A stretch of DNA of 32,943 nucleotides from NCBI GenBank assembly GCA_017479265.1, contig JAFVCK010000018.1:1-32943 (forward strand), read 5' to 3'. The notes beneath the pieces were generated by a model. It did not search any database. It worked only from the letters and a program-made list of their open reading frames with translations, and was not told the origin of the DNA. This document shows, piece by piece, positions 15,488-23,987 of the stretch. The DNA comes from Bacteroidales bacterium (GTDB lineage: Bacteria; Bacteroidota; Bacteroidia; Bacteroidales; UBA932). Position 1 is the stretch's first letter. Each line of letters opens with the position of its first letter. The position numbers and the translations under genes are program-made.

Positions 15488-16627
15488 ATGAAGTTTGAGA
15501 TGCAAGCGCAGGACCCGGGGTCTGCGGCCAGATGCGGCAAAATATACACTGACCACGGAGTCATTCAGACCCCCATTTTCATGCCGGTAGGCACGGTGGG
15601 GTCGGTCAAAGGCGTGTATCACAGGGACTTGCGCGAAGATATCAAGGCTCAGATAATACTTGGCAACACCTATCACCTTTATCTGAGGCCCGGGCTGGAC
15701 ACCCTGTACAAGGCAGGAGGCCTGCACAAGTTCGAGAACTGGGACAGACCCATACTTACCGACAGCGGCGGCTTCCAGGTCTTTTCCCTTGCTCCGATTC
15801 GCAAGCTCACCCCCGAAGGCTGCACCTTCGCCTCCCATATTGACGGCTCAAGGCACACCTTCACCCCGGAGAACAATGTCGATACGCAGCGAATAATAGG
15901 CGCGGACATAGTAATGGCACTTGACGAGTGCTGCCCCGGAGACGCCGACATTGCCTACGCCCGCAAGTCCCTCAAGCTCACCCGGGGCTGGCTGGAGCGC
16001 TTTGCGGCGCGGTTTGACTCCACCGAGCCGCTATACGGATACTCTCAGGCCATGTTCCCCATAATCCAGGGCTGCGTCTATCCGGAACTGAGGCGGCAGG
16101 CCGTGGAGCATGCCCTCTCACTTGACAACGACAACAGGGGAGGATATGCCGTAGGCGGTCTCGCCGTTGGCGAGCCCGTGGAGAAAATGTACGAGATGCT
16201 GGAGGTCACCGTGCCCCTGCTTCCCCAGGGCAAGCCCCGCTACCTGATGGGAGTGGGCACTCCGGCCAACATTCTCGAGGGCATAGCAAGGGGAATAGAC
16301 ATGTTCGACTGCGTGATGCCGACCCGCAACGGCCGCAACGGAATGCTGTTCACATGGAACGGCATTATGAACATGAGGAACAAGAAATGGGAGCAGGATT
16401 TCTCCGAACTGGACCCCAGCGGCACTTCCTTCGTGGACCACTGCTATTCCAAGGCATACCTTAGACATTTGTTCATTGCTGGCGAGATGTTTGCAGCAAT
16501 GGTAGCAAGCGAACACAACCTCGCCTTCTACCTCGACCTGGTTGCCAAGGCCAGGGAGCATATTGTCCTGGGAGACTTTGCAAGGTGGAAGGAAGAGACG
16601 GTGAAAAGGATAACGACAAGGCTGTAA
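15488..16627 (+). CDS. tgt: Queuine tRNA-ribosyltransferase
   Basis: 379-residue enzyme that exchanges guanine-34 of GUN-anticodon tRNAs for preQ1 in queuosine synthesis. Conserved pieces: 'TPIFMPVGTVGSVKG' (28-42), 'DSGGFQVFS' (92-100, with catalytic Asp92), 'ALDECCPGD' (144-152), 'GGLAVGEP', 'YLMGVGTP' and 'FDCVMPTRNGRNG' starting at residue 273, with nucleophile Asp274. The canonical C-x-C-x2-C zinc site is absent: the segment before 'YSKAYLRHL' reads 'GTSFVDHC', although the final histidine ligand position (SEHNL, His343) is kept. As far as I recall this is usual for Bacteroidetes Tgt. It is the first gene of a four-gene operon, with lptG starting 1 bp after its stop. Confidence 0.96.
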   Translation: MKFEMQAQDPGSAARCGKIYTDHGVIQTPIFMPVGTVGSVKGVYHRDLREDIKAQIILGNTYHLYLRPGLDTLYKAGGLHKFENWDRPILTDSGGFQVFSLAPIRKLTPEGCTFASHIDGSRHTFTPENNVDTQRIIGADIVMALDECCPGDADIAYARKSLKLTRGWLERFAARFDSTEPLYGYSQAMFPIIQGCVYPELRRQAVEHALSLDNDNRGGYAVGGLAVGEPVEKMYEMLEVTVPLLPQGKPRYLMGVGTPANILEGIARGIDMFDCVMPTRNGRNGMLFTWNGIMNMRNKKWEQDFSELDPSGTSFVDHCYSKAYLRHLFIAGEMFAAMVASEHNLAFYLDLVAKAREHIVLGDFARWKEETVKRITTRL

Positions 16628-16628
16628 C

Positions 16629-17726
16629 ATGGATACGTTCCCGAGAAAACTTGACATATACATAATGAAGAAGTTCATAATGACCTTCTTCATAGCCCTC
16701 GTGCTGATTATCGGCATAGTCATAATCTTCGATATCAGCGAGAAGGTTGACGACTTCGTGGAGCACCATGTGACCTTGTACTCCATAATCTTCGATTATT
16801 ACCTCAATTTCATACCGTATTTCATGAACATGTTCAGTCCTCTGTTCGTGTTCATAACGGTCATTTTCTTCACTTCCAGGATGGCTGCCAATTCGGAAAT
16901 CGTGGCCATTCTCTCCTGCGGAGTCAGTTTCCACAGGATGATGGTCCCGTACATGGTGTCGGCCTTCCTGATAGCCCTGCTGTCCCTGGGCCTGAACCTC
17001 TGGATTATCCCCGGGGCCAACAAGGAAAGGAACGAATTCGAGTCCAAGTACATACGCTACCACGACAACAAAACGGCCACAGACAACGTCCATTACCAGA
17101 TTTCGCCGGGGCAGTTCGTGTTCGTGCGCAACTACAACAAGATAAACAAGACGGCGTACAACTTCACCCTGGAGACGATAGAAGGGAACAGGATAGTGTC
17201 CAAGCTCTCCGCCGAATCCGCGGCCTGGGACAGCACCATGGGCGGATGGCATCTTAAGAAATGGTTCATACGCGATTACGCCGAGCAGAGCATACACGAC
17301 AGGGTGCGCTGCGGGGCCAAGCTGGATACGGTCATAAGCCTTACGGATGTCGATTTCACCAGAAGGAAGGACAATGTGCAGAGCATGCAGCTGGACGAAC
17401 TCAACGAGTTCATAGCCATGCAGGAAATGAGGGGAGACGCTACGGTGCAGAATTCCCTCGTGGAATGGCACAACCGCTTTGCAATGCCCTTCTCCGCATT
17501 CATCCTGACCATTCTCGGAGTTTCCCTGTCTTCCAAGAAAAAGAGGGGAGGCATAGGCTGGAACCTCGCTATAGGAATAGGACTGAGTTTCACATACATA
17601 CTGTTCATGAAGTTCAGCCAGATGTTCGTGGCGACAGGCACTTTCCCGCCATGGCTGGCTATATGGTTGCCTAACATGGTATTTACCCTGGTTGCCGCAT
17701 TCCTGTATAAAATCGCACCTAAATAG
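16629..17726 (+). CDS. LptF/LptG-family LPS export permease
   Basis: 365-residue inner-membrane protein of the YjgP/YjgQ family, a permease subunit of the LptB2FG ABC exporter that extracts lipopolysaccharide and passes it to LptC. The N-terminal helix-TM region 'YIMKKFIMTFFIALVLIIGI' and the following three TM segments ('LNFIPYFMNMFSPLFVFI', 'SEIVAILSCGVSF', 'AFLIALLSLGLNLWIIP') precede a periplasmic beta-rich domain (about residues 135-270). The TM segments after 'WHNRFAMPFSAFILTILGVSLSS' complete the fold. 'SEIVAILSCGVS' corresponds to the coupling helix region. I cannot say whether it is LptF or LptG. Its stop TAG abuts the dut ATG directly, so it is co-transcribed. Confidence 0.92.
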   Translation: MDTFPRKLDIYIMKKFIMTFFIALVLIIGIVIIFDISEKVDDFVEHHVTLYSIIFDYYLNFIPYFMNMFSPLFVFITVIFFTSRMAANSEIVAILSCGVSFHRMMVPYMVSAFLIALLSLGLNLWIIPGANKERNEFESKYIRYHDNKTATDNVHYQISPGQFVFVRNYNKINKTAYNFTLETIEGNRIVSKLSAESAAWDSTMGGWHLKKWFIRDYAEQSIHDRVRCGAKLDTVISLTDVDFTRRKDNVQSMQLDELNEFIAMQEMRGDATVQNSLVEWHNRFAMPFSAFILTILGVSLSSKKKRGGIGWNLAIGIGLSFTYILFMKFSQMFVATGTFPPWLAIWLPNMVFTLVAAFLYKIAPK

Positions 17727-18161
17727 ATGAAAGTCAAGATTGTAAACCATTCTCCGTGGCCGCTGCCCCAGTATGCGACGGCCCTTTCAGCCGGCATGGA
17801 TGTCCGCGCCAACATCCCCCAGGCGCTGGTTCTGGACCCCCTGCAAAGAATGCTGGTCCCAACGGGCCTGTTCTTTGCCATTCCTGCGGGGTACGAGTGT
17901 CAGCTCAGGCCCCGAAGCGGCCTGGCCCTCAAGCACGGCATTACCATACTCAACACCCCCGGCACCATTGATGCCGACTACAGGGGTGAAATCAAGGCCC
18001 TTCTGGTCAACCTCTCCGACCAGCCTTTCACCATAATGCCCGGCGAGAGGATAGCCCAGATCGTGGTGGCACGCCATGAAAAGGTGGAATGGGAGAGCGT
18101 GGAAGTGCTCGACGAGACCGAAAGGGGAGCGGGAGGATATGGTTCAACAGGTGTAAAGTAA
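17727..18161 (+). CDS. dut: Deoxyuridine 5'-triphosphate nucleotidohydrolase (dUTPase)
   Basis: 144 residues, the normal size for a trimeric dUTPase that hydrolyses dUTP to dUMP and pyrophosphate. All five motifs are present: I AGMDVRA (22-28), II PRSGLA (62-67), [14 protein letters not shown] (79-89, with catalytic Asp), [10 protein letters not shown] (106-113) and [11 protein letters not shown] (133-142). Its start follows the LptF/G-type stop with no gap and its own stop overlaps the murF start by one base (TAATG), a strong sign of one polycistronic message. Confidence 0.97.
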   Translation: MKVKIVNHSPWPLPQYATALSAGMDVRANIPQALVLDPLQRMLVPTGLFFAIPAGYECQLRPRSGLALKHGITILNTPGTIDADYRGEIKALLVNLSDQPFTIMPGERIAQIVVARHEKVEWESVEVLDETERGAGGYGSTGVK

Positions 18162-19501
18162 TGGAAATCTCTGAATTATACGAAATCTTCCTGAAATGCG
18201 GGAAGGTCTCGACGGACAGCCGCAACCTTCAGGGCGGAGAATTGTTCTTTGCTCTCAAGGGCGAGAATTTCGACGGCAACGAATATGCCCTCAAGGCCAT
18301 TGAGGCAGGTGCGGCTTACTCCGTAGTGGACAAGGGCTCCCGCTTTGACGGTGCCTCGGAGCGGATAATCGCCGTGGACAATACGCTGGAGGCCCTGCAG
18401 GCCCTTGCCCGCCATCACAGGGAAAACACCTTCGTGGATGGAGAAAGAATCAAGGTCATAGGCCTTACGGGCACCAATGGAAAGACTACCACCAAGGAAC
18501 TTATACGTCGTGTGCTTTCCGCAAAGTACAATGTGACGGCGACGGAAGGCAATCTCAACAACGACATAGGCGTTCCTCTATCCCTGCTTAAGATAGGGCC
18601 CGATACCCGGTTGGCAGTCATAGAGATGGGTGCCAACCATCCCGATGACATACTGCACCTTGTGAATGTTGCCGAGCCCGATTATGGCCTTATTACCAAT
18701 GTGGGCAAGGCCCATCTGCTGGGATTCGGCAGTTTCGAAGGAGTGAAGAGGGCAAAGGGCCAGTTGTATGACTATATAAGGGACCACGGCAAGGCCGTAT
18801 TCCTAAACGTGGACGACCCCGTGCTCACGGAAATGGCTCACCTAAGGCAGGGCCTTTCCATTCTGCCTTACGGCCCTTCATACTGGAATGCTCTGGTCAT
18901 TCCTCCGGACGAGGGACATCCTTTCCTTAGAATGGCCATTCCCGACGACCTTTCGGAGTCGGAAAACCTGCTTGCCCTCGAGACCTCGCTTGCCGGGTCC
19001 TACAATGCCGTAAACGTGCTGGCAGCCATAGCCGTAGGGCGTTTCTTCGGAGTGGAATTGGATGACTGCATCAGGGCCATAGAATCTTATGTCCCGGCCA
19101 ACAGCAGGTCGCAGATGACAAAGCGCGGTTCGCTGACCCTCATAATGGATGCCTACAATGCCAACCCTTCCAGCATGGGCGCGGCCCTCGACAACTTCTC
19201 TCTCACGAAGGCCGGGCGCAAAGTTGCCATGCTCGGCGACATGAGGGAACTTGGCGAAGATTCCGTGGCCGAGCACAGGGCCATAGTCCGGAGGCTGAAG
19301 GAAATGAAGCTGGACAAGGTGTTTCTCGTCGGCGAGGAGTTCGGAAAGGCCCTTGAAGGCTCCGGACTCGAGGCTGAGTGGTTCCCGACTTCGGAGAGCC
19401 TGGCCGGATACCTTGGGGAGCATCCGCTTGCGGACGCGACTGTCCTTGTCAAGGGCTCCAGGGGAATAGCGATGGAGAAGGCGGCCTCAGTCCTTCAGTA
19501 A
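18161..19501 (+). CDS. murF: UDP-MurNAc-tripeptide:D-Ala-D-Ala ligase
   Basis: 446-residue Mur ligase adding D-Ala-D-Ala to the UDP-MurNAc tripeptide in the cytoplasm, last cytosolic step of peptidoglycan precursor synthesis. The start at 18161 ([10 protein letters not shown]) overlaps the dut stop; a longer reading from 18089 would overlap dut by 73 bases and is rejected. Domain 1 has 'VSTDSRNLQGGELFFALKGENFDG' (about 16-39), the MurF/MurE-type UDP-binding region. The P-loop is GTNGKTTTKE (104-113), then 'TEGNLNNDIGVPLSLL' and 'IEMGANHPDDI', with 'DAYNANPSSM' later, which is MurF-specific. The final 15 bases overlap the 3' end of the convergent PAP2 gene. No separate terminator was identified. 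Confidence 0.96.
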   Translation: MEISELYEIFLKCGKVSTDSRNLQGGELFFALKGENFDGNEYALKAIEAGAAYSVVDKGSRFDGASERIIAVDNTLEALQALARHHRENTFVDGERIKVIGLTGTNGKTTTKELIRRVLSAKYNVTATEGNLNNDIGVPLSLLKIGPDTRLAVIEMGANHPDDILHLVNVAEPDYGLITNVGKAHLLGFGSFEGVKRAKGQLYDYIRDHGKAVFLNVDDPVLTEMAHLRQGLSILPYGPSYWNALVIPPDEGHPFLRMAIPDDLSESENLLALETSLAGSYNAVNVLAAIAVGRFFGVELDDCIRAIESYVPANSRSQMTKRGSLTLIMDAYNANPSSMGAALDNFSLTKAGRKVAMLGDMRELGEDSVAEHRAIVRRLKEMKLDKVFLVGEEFGKALEGSGLEAEWFPTSESLAGYLGEHPLADATVLVKGSRGIAMEKAASVLQ

Positions 19502-20071
19502 CTTCCTGATTAAAAAGGCCGCCGCAAGGCCGAACAATATACCATAGGCACAGCCCACCCCTGTGCCTACTATTATATCGCCCAGGTAGTGCTTGCCGAC
19601 GAATACGCGGCTTATGGAAACAAGTGCAGCCCAGAGGAGTACGAAGATGCCGTAAGCCTTGTAACTGTGCTCTTTGTCGTTTCTGAAACCTATCAGGGAA
19701 CAGGTCGCGAAACCGAAATGGTTGGCGGCATGGGCAGAGAAGAATCCGAAGAAATTGCCCCTACCCTCGAGTATGTTGAGTCCGCCGTGAAGCATCCTGG
19801 TATTGAAACAGGGACGAAGCCTCTCGACTTCGGCCTTTACGAGGTTGGAGGTCTGGTCGCAGGCCACGATGGTCAGAATGACCGACACCAGTACCAGCAG
19901 GGCCTTCTTCCATCCGAGACGGCGTATAAGCATGTAAAGCACAAGAATATACAGAGGGAACCATATTTCCTTGCCCGTAACCATGGTCATCAGCGAATCG
20001 ACAAATGGCGTGCCCAGGCTGTTGACCCAGAGTGTAAGGCTTTGGTCTATATGATGGAGGTGCTTTATCAT
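19487..20071 (-). CDS. PAP2-family membrane phosphatase
   Basis: 194-residue membrane protein with about five TM segments and the three-part PAP2 signature: K79-x6-RP (KAEVERLRP), SAHAANHFG (112-120, replacing the usual PSGH with His118) and [12 protein letters not shown] (154-165). Such enzymes dephosphorylate lipid phosphates; undecaprenyl pyrophosphate or a lipid A phosphate are the obvious candidate substrates, but the sequence does not decide. The start overlaps the obgE stop as ATGA, so the two are translationally coupled. The 3' end overlaps murF by 15 bp on the opposite strand. Confidence 0.92.
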   Translation of the reverse strand: MIKHLHHIDQSLTLWVNSLGTPFVDSLMTMVTGKEIWFPLYILVLYMLIRRLGWKKALLVLVSVILTIVACDQTSNLVKAEVERLRPCFNTRMLHGGLNILEGRGNFFGFFSAHAANHFGFATCSLIGFRNDKEHSYKAYGIFVLLWAALVSISRVFVGKHYLGDIIVGTGVGCAYGILFGLAAAFLIRKLLKD

Positions 20072-21066
20072 ATTTCTCTGTTAAGGGCTTCCCAAAGGCC
20101 GTCCTTCAGGGTATCAACACCCTCGCCGGTAACCGATGAAATGAAGAAATGCGGAATCTTCTTGGGCAGCTTGCGGGCTATGGCGGAAAGCCTTTCCTTG
20201 TCGGCAAGGTCGCACTTGGTCACTGCCAGGATCCTGTCCTTTGTGAGTAGTTCGGGATTGTACTGCTTGAGCTCGGACAAAAGCACCTTGTAGGAGGCTG
20301 AAACGTCCTCCTCCGTGCATGCGACCATGAACAGCAGCACCGAATTGCGCTCTATGTGGCGCAGGAAACGGAGGCCTATGCCCTTGCCTTCATGAGCACC
20401 TTCTATGATGCCCGGAATGTCGGCAATGACAAAGGACTTGTCGTCGTAATACTTGACTATGCCGAGATTTGGCTCGAGGGTGGTGAAGGGATAGTCTGCA
20501 ATCTTGGGCTTGGCGGAAGTGACGGCGGAGAGGAAGGTGGACTTGCCCGCGTTGGGGAAACCTACCAGACCTACGTCGGCCAACACCTTGAGTTCCAATA
20601 TGAACCAGCCTTCCCGGCCCTCCTGTCCGGACTGGGCATAGCGGGGAGTCTGGTTGGTAGCGCTCTTGAAATTGTTGTTGCCAAGGCCGCCCTTGCCGCC
20701 GCGGCAGAGTATCCTCTCCTGTCCGGCCTCCACCATTTCGAAGAGCAGTTCTCCGCTCTCTCCGTCCTTTACGGCCGTACCCACGGGCACGTCAAGATAT
20801 ATGTCCGCGCCCTGCTTGCCTTTCATCAGCGCCCCGGAACCGGGTGAGCCGTTCTCGGCACGCACGACCTTGCGGTATTTAAGGTGAATCAGCGTCCAGA
20901 ACTGGGGATTGGCCCTCAGTATTATATGTCCGCCACGGCCGCCGTCGCCGCCGTCCGGACCTCCCTTGGGGACATACTTGGCCCTGTGAAGATGGGTGGA
21001 ACCCGAACCTCCGTGCCCGCTCGCACAGAAAATCTTGACGTAATCTATGAAATTGCTCTCTGCCAT
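20068..21066 (-). CDS. obgE: Obg-family GTPase
   Basis: 332-residue GTPase involved in 50S ribosome maturation and stress control. The N-terminal Gly-rich Obg fold spans about 1-158 ('[20 protein letters not shown]', '[10 protein letters not shown]', '[10 protein letters not shown]'). The G domain follows: G1 GFPNAGKST (169-177), switch region '[12 protein letters not shown]', G3 DIPG (216-219), G4 TKCD (283-286, Thr instead of the usual Asn) and G5 around 'FISSVTGEG'. There is no C-terminal OCT extension, as in many short Obg proteins. A -7 box TATCTTTG lies only 10 bp before the ATG, so the mRNA would have a leader of only about five bases. It is divergent from hpt. Confidence 0.96.
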   Translation of the reverse strand: MAESNFIDYVKIFCASGHGGSGSTHLHRAKYVPKGGPDGGDGGRGGHIILRANPQFWTLIHLKYRKVVRAENGSPGSGALMKGKQGADIYLDVPVGTAVKDGESGELLFEMVEAGQERILCRGGKGGLGNNNFKSATNQTPRYAQSGQEGREGWFILELKVLADVGLVGFPNAGKSTFLSAVTSAKPKIADYPFTTLEPNLGIVKYYDDKSFVIADIPGIIEGAHEGKGIGLRFLRHIERNSVLLFMVACTEEDVSASYKVLLSELKQYNPELLTKDRILAVTKCDLADKERLSAIARKLPKKIPHFFISSVTGEGVDTLKDGLWEALNREI

Positions 21067-21072
21067 AATATG

Positions 21073-21104
21073 TTTGCAAAGATAGCAAGATTTTAGTAAT
21101 TTTG
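21073..21104 (+). promoter_or_regulatory. hpt-adk promoter
   Basis: TTTG (21073-21076), 20-bp spacer, TAATTTTG (21097-21104): an excellent Bacteroidetes -33/-7 promoter. The predicted start lies near 21110, giving a leader of about 16 bases before the hpt ATG at 21126. Confidence 0.8.
21077..21084 (-). promoter_or_regulatory. -7 box of obgE, near-leaderless
   Basis: TATCTTTG on the minus strand matches TAnnTTTG exactly and ends 10 bp before the obgE ATG. It directly abuts the TTTG (-33) box of the divergent hpt promoter at 21073-21076. Confidence 0.6.
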
Positions 21105-21125
21105 CATATCAAAAATCGAATAGCC

Positions 21126-21671
21126 ATGGGCAATGTAACTTTGGATGACAAGACCTTCAGGCCTTATATTCCTTATTCCAGGATTGACGAGGCCATAGCC
21201 AAGGTGGCCGGGAAGTTGAACGAGGACTATCGCGATTGCGGGGAAGTGCCTGTGCTGCTGTGTGTTCTGAACGGGGCTATGGTTTTCTTCACGGACCTTA
21301 TCACGCGTCTGGACTTCAACATGGAAGTCGTCTCGGTCAAGCTCACCTCCTATGTGGGCACCCAGTCCGCAGGCACGGTCCGCAAGTCCATGGATTTCAC
21401 CGGAAATGTAAAGGGCCGCAAGGTTCTGGTAGTGGAGGACATAGTCGATACGGGCAATACCATTGCCGAGATTTCCCGTCTGCTGAAGGAAGCCGGTGCC
21501 AAGGAGACCAGAATCTGCACCATGCTGTTCAAGCCAGCCGTATTCAAGGGCAGTGTCCCGCCCGATTACGTAGGCCTTTCCATACCCAACGACTTCGTGG
21601 TGGGTTTCGGACTCGACTACAACGAGTTGGGCAGGAATCTGAAGGATATATATGTAGTTGACAGTCAATAA
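21126..21671 (+). CDS. hpt: Hypoxanthine phosphoribosyltransferase
   Basis: 181-residue purine-salvage enzyme making IMP or GMP from hypoxanthine or guanine and PRPP. The PRPP loop VVEDIVDTGNT occupies about residues 102-112; 'VLLCVLNGAMVFFTDLI' is the preceding Rossmann strand-helix, 'KLTSYVGTQSAG' is the flexible loop and 'PNDFVVGFGLDY' the C-terminal base-binding region. The start at 21126 (MGNVTLDD) fits the promoter at 21073-21104; an in-frame extension to 21102 would begin inside the -7 box and is rejected. The adk start follows after 1 bp. Confidence 0.95.
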   Translation: MGNVTLDDKTFRPYIPYSRIDEAIAKVAGKLNEDYRDCGEVPVLLCVLNGAMVFFTDLITRLDFNMEVVSVKLTSYVGTQSAGTVRKSMDFTGNVKGRKVLVVEDIVDTGNTIAEISRLLKEAGAKETRICTMLFKPAVFKGSVPPDYVGLSIPNDFVVGFGLDYNELGRNLKDIYVVDSQ

Positions 21672-21672
21672 T

Positions 21673-22239
21673 ATGAAGTATTACATTCTTTTCGGTCCTC
21701 CCGGTGCCGGCAAAGGCACGCAGGCGGCGGCAATGGTTGAAAAGTTCAATCTTTGCCATACTTCCACAGGTGAACTTCTGCGCAAGGAAATTGCTGAGGG
21801 CTCACCTCTTGGCATCAAGGCCAAAGAACTGATTGACAAAGGTTTGCTTGTCCCCGACGAGGTTGTCCAAGGGATGATAGGCAACCGTTTCGACACTATA
21901 GGGGGCGTGGACGGGTTCCTGCTCGACGGATTCCCCAGGACCATAGCCCAGGCCGAGGCTCTCGACGGAATGCTCGCAAGCCGGGGCGGGGAAGTGACCG
22001 CCGTGGTTTCCCTCATGATTCCCGACGAAATGATTTTCGAGCGCATACGCCACCGCGCGGCAATCGAAGGCCGCAAGGATGACGCCTCCGACGAGACCAT
22101 AGCCAACCGCATCCGCACCTATCATGACAAGACAGAACCTCTGGTGGATTTCTACAAGAAGGCCGGGAAATATGTCGAGATAGACGGCACCGGCACCATA
22201 GAAGAAGTACGCGACAAGATTTTTGCGGCGCTCGGATAG
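21673..22239 (+). CDS. adk: Adenylate kinase
   Basis: 188 residues; interconverts ATP+AMP and 2 ADP. P-loop GPPGAGKGT at 8-16, AMP-binding 'TSTGELLRKEI', 'LLDGFPRT' and the LID region 'RHRAAIEGRKDDASDE'. The LID is the short form without zinc cysteines, which explains the length below the 214 residues of the E. coli enzyme. The start at 21673 (MKYYILFG) is one base after the hpt stop; the in-frame ATG at 21658 would overlap hpt and adds no conserved residues. It is co-transcribed with hpt. Confidence 0.97.
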   Translation: MKYYILFGPPGAGKGTQAAAMVEKFNLCHTSTGELLRKEIAEGSPLGIKAKELIDKGLLVPDEVVQGMIGNRFDTIGGVDGFLLDGFPRTIAQAEALDGMLASRGGEVTAVVSLMIPDEMIFERIRHRAAIEGRKDDASDETIANRIRTYHDKTEPLVDFYKKAGKYVEIDGTGTIEEVRDKIFAALG

Positions 22240-22302
22240 CACTTTTTTGTCAAGTTTCGTAAAAACTTGGAACAACAGCCGTTAAGACAACGCTTTTACG
22301 CC

Positions 22303-22310
22303 TATATTTG
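22303..22310 (+). promoter_or_regulatory. -7 box 4 bp before a GTG start
   Basis: TATATTTG matches TAnnTTTG and ends 4 bp before the GTG start at 22315, so transcription would begin at or beside the start codon. No clear -33 TTTG at 19-21 bp was seen, so this is a candidate only. Confidence 0.5.
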
Positions 22311-22314
22311 AGCC

Positions 22315-23985
22315 GTGAAAGCGTTGTTGTCATTATTGGCCCTGCTCATTGTTCCCGCCCTTGCCCTTGGACAGGAATACATGGATGCCGTGCTTTATCT
22401 GACGGGGCAGACGGATGCCGAGAATCTGGACGAGCAGGTGCTGGAAAGGTTCTCCCATCTGCATTCCTCTCCGTTGGAAATCAATCTCGCGGGCAGGAAT
22501 GAACTTGTCGCCAGCGGCCTTTTCACCATGTACCAGGCAGCCTCCCTGCTTGATTACAGAAGCACAAGCGGGGATGTGCTGTCTTTCAGCGAACTTGCGC
22601 AGATAGACGGCTTCGGAAAGGAATGCGCAGAGGCCCTGGGTCCTTTCTGTTCCCTTTATTCTCCGCTTCTGCCGGGGCAGAGCGGAAGGCCTTCAATAAG
22701 GACGGAGGCCCTTCTTCGTGGGAACGCGGGCACTTCTTCATGGGGACTTGGAGCCAAGGTAAGGGTGTCTCGAAATGGCTGTTTTGACATAGGCCTCTCT
22801 CCAAGATATAAGGGAGGATTCACTGCAAGCGCCTTTGCCTCAGTAACTTACAGGAGAGGAAAGGTTATTGTCGGAGACTTCAGCGCCCGCTTCGGGCAGG
22901 GCCTGGCGCTATGGAGCGGCTTTACGATGAGCGGCGCTCCTGCGGCCTCTTCTTTTTCCAAGAGGCCAAGCGGGATATCGGAGTCCATGTCGTGGTCGGA
23001 TGCGTCAATAAGGGGAATTGCCGCCGACTGCTCCGTAGGAAGGCACCTTGTTGTCAGCGGATTCGTTTCGTTACCGTCTTTGAGGCCGTGGATGGAGAAG
23101 TCCAAGCCTTTTTCCTGGGCCGTGTCGGGAGGGGGCAACATCTCATGGTATGCAAGACATTCCTGCACGGGAGTGAGCCTCTATGCAAGGGACAAAGGCA
23201 TCAGGGTGGCAGTGGACAGCAGGGTAACTGTAAAAGGGACGGAGATCTTTGCCGAAGGTGCCTGGGACGGCTGTTTCGCCTTCATAGCGGGGGCGCAGGC
23301 GAGGGCTGGAGAATCCACCGTTTCGATAGCCGGCAGGCTGTATCCGGGGAAATTTGCCGGGGACATGGCAGCAGGCATGAGAAGTTCGACCAAGACCAGC
23401 GACGAGGCCGGCATAGCCCTTGCCTGGAGCCTCGGGAAGTATTCCGTGAGCGCCGACCTGTATAGGAAACTGAGCAGCGACAGGAAAGGCATCAAGGCCG
23501 TGGCCGGCGCGGCATGGAATCCCGGTCGCCGCAACACGCTGAAGGCAAGGCTCAGTGCAAGAATCAGGAATTACGCGCCGAAGGTGAGGGTGGATGCAAG
23601 GATGGACTGGGCGCATGAGAGGGAGCATTTTCTTGTCAATGCGCGGCTCAACTTGGTAAAGTCCTCGGGATACGGCCTGCTGGGCTATCTGGAACCTGGA
23701 GTCAAGGCGGAGAAATGGCATTTGTGGTTCAGGGGTACGCTGTTCATGGCTGATTCATGGGACGACAGGATATATTGCTACGAAAGGGACGCTCCGGGCT
23801 CGTTCAACGTGCCTGCATATTACGGGAGGGGATACAGCGTGTCCTTGACTGGAGGGTGCAATCTAAGGTTCAGGCGGCTGAGGCTCAGGGCCTATCTTAG
23901 GGCTTCCCATACAGGATATCCTTTCATGAAAGAAAAAAAGCCCGGCAGCACCGGACTTTCAATTCAACTGATGTGCGACATATAG
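22315..23985 (+). CDS. Helix-hairpin-helix outer-membrane barrel protein
   Basis: 556 residues from a GTG start that begins a good Sec signal peptide (MKALLSLLALLIVPALALGQ, cleaved near residue 20). Residues about 55-112 contain a ComEA-like helix-hairpin-helix pair ('LEINLAGRNELVASGLF', 'LSFSELAQIDGFGKECAEALG'). From residue 120 onward the sequence alternates aromatic/polar strands and tight turns, typical of a beta-barrel outer-membrane protein ('GLGAKVRVSRNGCFDIGLSP', 'VSIAGRLYPGKFAG', 'SVSADLYRKLS', 'CNLRFRRLRLRAYLRAS'). Proteins joining HhH repeats to a barrel are common in Bacteroidetes and of unknown function. It is convergent with the transglycosylase gene, 2 bp apart, and its last codons carry that gene's terminator. 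A typical start would be ATG; the GTG is forced by the signal peptide. Confidence 0.8.
   Translation: MKALLSLLALLIVPALALGQEYMDAVLYLTGQTDAENLDEQVLERFSHLHSSPLEINLAGRNELVASGLFTMYQAASLLDYRSTSGDVLSFSELAQIDGFGKECAEALGPFCSLYSPLLPGQSGRPSIRTEALLRGNAGTSSWGLGAKVRVSRNGCFDIGLSPRYKGGFTASAFASVTYRRGKVIVGDFSARFGQGLALWSGFTMSGAPAASSFSKRPSGISESMSWSDASIRGIAADCSVGRHLVVSGFVSLPSLRPWMEKSKPFSWAVSGGGNISWYARHSCTGVSLYARDKGIRVAVDSRVTVKGTEIFAEGAWDGCFAFIAGAQARAGESTVSIAGRLYPGKFAGDMAAGMRSSTKTSDEAGIALAWSLGKYSVSADLYRKLSSDRKGIKAVAGAAWNPGRRNTLKARLSARIRNYAPKVRVDARMDWAHEREHFLVNARLNLVKSSGYGLLGYLEPGVKAEKWHLWFRGTLFMADSWDDRIYCYERDAPGSFNVPAYYGRGYSVSLTGGCNLRFRRLRLRAYLRASHTGYPFMKEKKPGSTGLSIQLMCDI
23933..23956 (-). terminator. Terminator of the parAB-mltD operon, inside the HhH gene
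   Basis: Read on minus: GTCCGG (23956-23951), five-base loop, CCGGGC (23945-23940), then TTTTTTTC from 23939. The six-pair stem (one G-U) plus seven Ts is a plausible intrinsic terminator lying in the final coding stretch of the plus-strand HhH gene, about 35-55 bp past the mltD stop. Confidence 0.7.
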
Positions 23986-23987
23986 CC

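Noticed and set aside
16473-17750. Minus-strand open frame (425 codons) opposite the LptF/G-type gene
   Set aside because: His/Gly/Val-rich nonsense composition, overlapping three well-supported genes.
19517-19531. GGCC/GGCC hairpin followed by Ts on minus near the PAP2 3' end
   Set aside because: Only a 4-bp stem and it lies before the stop codon of the gene it would terminate.
22251-22269. 7-bp hairpin CAAGTTT/AAACTTG after adk
   Set aside because: AT-rich stem with the T-run before rather than after it, so it is not a terminator for adk, and too weak to call otherwise.
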